Part shown: piece after piece, positions 5,530-7,211 of the stretch
How the letters are laid out: each line of letters starts with the position of its first letter
Position numbering within the stretch: position 1 is the first letter of the stretch
NCBI GenBank assembly: GCA_021782065.1
Contig: JAJXVQ010000058.1
Span: forward strand, 1-7,211
From: Pseudomonadota bacterium
GTDB taxonomy: Bacteria > Pseudomonadota > Gammaproteobacteria > UBA1113
Length of the DNA stretch: 7,211 nucleotides
Reading direction: 5' to 3'
Made by a program: the position numbers and the translations under genes
Notes under the pieces: generated by a model
The model's database searches: none
The model's input: only the letters and a program-made list of their open reading frames with translations
Told to the model about the DNA's origin: nothing

Positions 5530-7211
5530 ATTGTCTCATCCTAATCAAGATACAGAAGAGCAAATTTCCGGAGTCATAGAACGCATTACCTTTTTTAACC
5601 CTGAAAACGGTTATTCTATTATTAAAATCAAGGTTAAAAATGACAGCGACAGAGTCACCATCGTCGGCGAATTAGGTGCTTTAAGCGAAGGTGAATATGT
5701 ACATTGTCGCGGACAATGGGTCAACGATCGCAAATACGGCAAACAACTTAAAGTCAGTGCCATAGAAGTGATTTTACCCGATACTTTGGCTGGCATAGAG
5801 CGCTATTTAGGCTCGGGTTTACTGCGCGGCATAGGCGCTCATTTTGCGAAGAAAATGGTGGCTAAATTTGGTACGCGCGTTTTTGAAATAATCGAGCACA
5901 GCCCTAAAGAACTGCTTAAGATCCCGCAATTTGGCAAGCAACGTTTACAAATGGTGATGGACTCTTGGGAAGATCAAAAAATGGCGCGCGAAGCCGTTCT
6001 ATTCTTACAAGATCATGGTGTGGGTTTAGCCAAAGCTATGCGCGTCTATAAAACATACGGCGCGAGTACCATAGCTAAAATCAAAACCAATCCCTATGCC
6101 TTGGCCTTTGATGTGGATGGCATAGGTTTTAAGACCGCGGATGATCTGGCCTTAAAATTAGGTTTTGCGCCACATTCTGTGGAACGTGCTATTGCAGGTA
6201 TCGATCATGTATTACAAACGCTTTGTCAGGAAGGGCATTGTACTTATCCGCGTGTAGCTTTGTTGGCCGCTACAGCAGAATTATTGTCATTAAACGACGA
6301 TATACTCACTCAGGCTTTAGAACAAGGTATCATCGATGGCCACTGGGTGGCGGAATTGGTCGATGAAGTGGCTTGTGTTTATCCGCGCGCCTTATATTGG
6401 GCCGAAGCAGGCGTGGCTAGAGAAATTGCACGCTTACAAGAAGGCGAATGTCCATGGCAAGGGAATAGTGATAAGAACAGCGTTTCTTGGTTAGACAAAC
6501 AAATACACATTCGTTTATCGGATTCGCAAGCAGAGGCTTTACTAGAAGTTTTACAACATAAATTATCGATCATCACCGGTGGCCCAGGGGTGGGTAAAAC
6601 GACTTTAGTGAATTCTTTATTAAAACTATTTCACAAAGCGCGTTTAACGGTTAATTTATGCGCTCCTACTGGGCGCGCTGCCAAACGTATGATGGAAACA
6701 ACGGGTTTCCCGGCACAAACGATACATCGCTTATTAGAAATCGATCCTATTGCCCGTGCGGCTAAGTTTAATCAAGAAGAACCATTACAGGCCGATGTGT
6801 TTATCATCGATGAAAGCTCGATGATCGACATAACGCTGATGTATCAATTGTTAAAAGCCATTCCTACAGCGGCAGCAGTGATTTGGGTGGGCGATAGTGA
6901 TCAATTGCCTTCGGTGGGGCCTGGTGCTGTATTAGCGGATTTTATTGCTTCAGAAACGATCGCTACCGTGCATTTAACGGAAATCTTTAGACAAGTGGCG
7001 CATTCACAGATTATTTTAAATGCACACCGGATTAACCAAGGCATTTTGCCTGTGGCGCATGGCTTAAAAGAAGCCGATTTTTATGTGATTGCAGAACAAA
7101 GTCCAGAAGCTATCTTTGAAACGGTGATAAACCTAGTGGTAGAGCGGTTGCCACGGTATCATCAATGCTCCGCCATTCAAGATATACAAGTATTATCGCC
7201 TATGAATCGCG
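5522..7211 (+). CDS. recD2: RecD2-type ATP-dependent DNA helicase, 3' end cut by window edge
   Basis: This superfamily 1B 5'-3' DNA helicase is of the RecD2 kind, found independently of RecBC and linked to DNA repair and replication-fork maintenance. There are 563 codons in view with no stop; RecD2 proteins usually exceed 700 residues, so the C-terminal second RecA-like domain and SH3-like insert are mostly outside. Visible parts are an N-terminal OB-like domain (about 14-90, with ISGVIERITFFNPENGYSI), helix-hairpin-helix segments around LGSGLLRGIGAHFAKKM (95-111) and VDGIGFKTADDLALKLG (about 200-216), and a long helical linker. The helicase core follows: Walker A GGPGVGKTT (353-361), motif Ia APTGRAAKRM (381-390), Walker B IIDESSMID (428-436, Asp430/Glu431), GDSDQLPSVGPG (457-468) and TEIFRQ. 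The N-terminal OB and HhH region separates it from RecBCD RecD. The ATG at 5522 has GGAA 7 bases upstream; an in-frame ATG at 5498 is possible but less likely. It is probably translationally coupled to yhhQ. Confidence 0.95.
   Translation, partial: MNELSHPNQDTEEQISGVIERITFFNPENGYSIIKIKVKNDSDRVTIVGELGALSEGEYVHCRGQWVNDRKYGKQLKVSAIEVILPDTLAGIERYLGSGLLRGIGAHFAKKMVAKFGTRVFEIIEHSPKELLKIPQFGKQRLQMVMDSWEDQKMAREAVLFLQDHGVGLAKAMRVYKTYGASTIAKIKTNPYALAFDVDGIGFKTADDLALKLGFAPHSVERAIAGIDHVLQTLCQEGHCTYPRVALLAATAELLSLNDDILTQALEQGIIDGHWVAELVDEVACVYPRALYWAEAGVAREIARLQEGECPWQGNSDKNSVSWLDKQIHIRLSDSQAEALLEVLQHKLSIITGGPGVGKTTLVNSLLKLFHKARLTVNLCAPTGRAAKRMMETTGFPAQTIHRLLEIDPIARAAKFNQEEPLQADVFIIDESSMIDITLMYQLLKAIPTAAAVIWVGDSDQLPSVGPGAVLADFIASETIATVHLTEIFRQVAHSQIILNAHRINQGILPVAHGLKEADFYVIAEQSPEAIFETVINLVVERLPRYHQCSAIQDIQVLSPMNR

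Noticed and set aside
5611..6576. Minus-strand frames of about 60 codons near 5611-5796 and 6379-6576
   Set aside because: Both are antisense to recD2, whose frame is continuous from 5522 to the window end with all expected helicase motifs.

Overview
The window looks like ordinary chromosome from a moderately AT-rich gammaproteobacterium. Oligopeptidase A (PrlC type), a YhhQ-type queuosine-precursor transporter and a RecD2 helicase are all recognisable. The base composition, close gene packing and a GC-richer palindromic interspersed repeat would suit a host-associated member of the Legionellales (Legionella/Coxiella/Rickettsiella-like). That placement is an inference from general resemblance, not from any marker gene.

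Layout. (1) Positions 1-1363, plus strand: the 3' part of an Sfp-type 4'-phosphopantetheinyl transferase, cut by the window's left edge, then an SDR-family 3-oxoacyl-ACP-reductase-like enzyme. They overlap by ATGA (608-611). They look like the end of an operon whose upstream part, perhaps a carrier-protein-dependent biosynthetic locus, lies outside the window. (2) Positions 1368-4259, minus strand: a fused methionine sulfoxide reductase (MsrB domain then MsrA domain) followed 12 bases later by oligopeptidase A. This pair makes a plausible oxidised-protein repair and peptide turnover operon. It ends tail to tail with the SDR gene, with only 4 bases between the stop codons. (3) Positions 4260-4785: a 526-base divergent intergenic region. 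It holds a candidate promoter for each side, a 113-base imperfect palindromic repeat (4460-4572) and a perfect 12-base palindrome (4654-4665). I see no convincing gene in it. (4) Positions 4786-7211, plus strand: yhhQ, then recD2 starting inside the last codons of yhhQ (8-base overlap) and running off the right edge after 563 codons.

All six protein genes belong to well-known families. I did not find a convincing new system, CRISPR array, tRNA, rRNA or transposase. The points most worth a second look are the palindromic element, the Ser-to-Thr change at the SDR catalytic position, the GTG start of the Msr fusion gene, and the biosynthetic locus implied upstream of the left edge.
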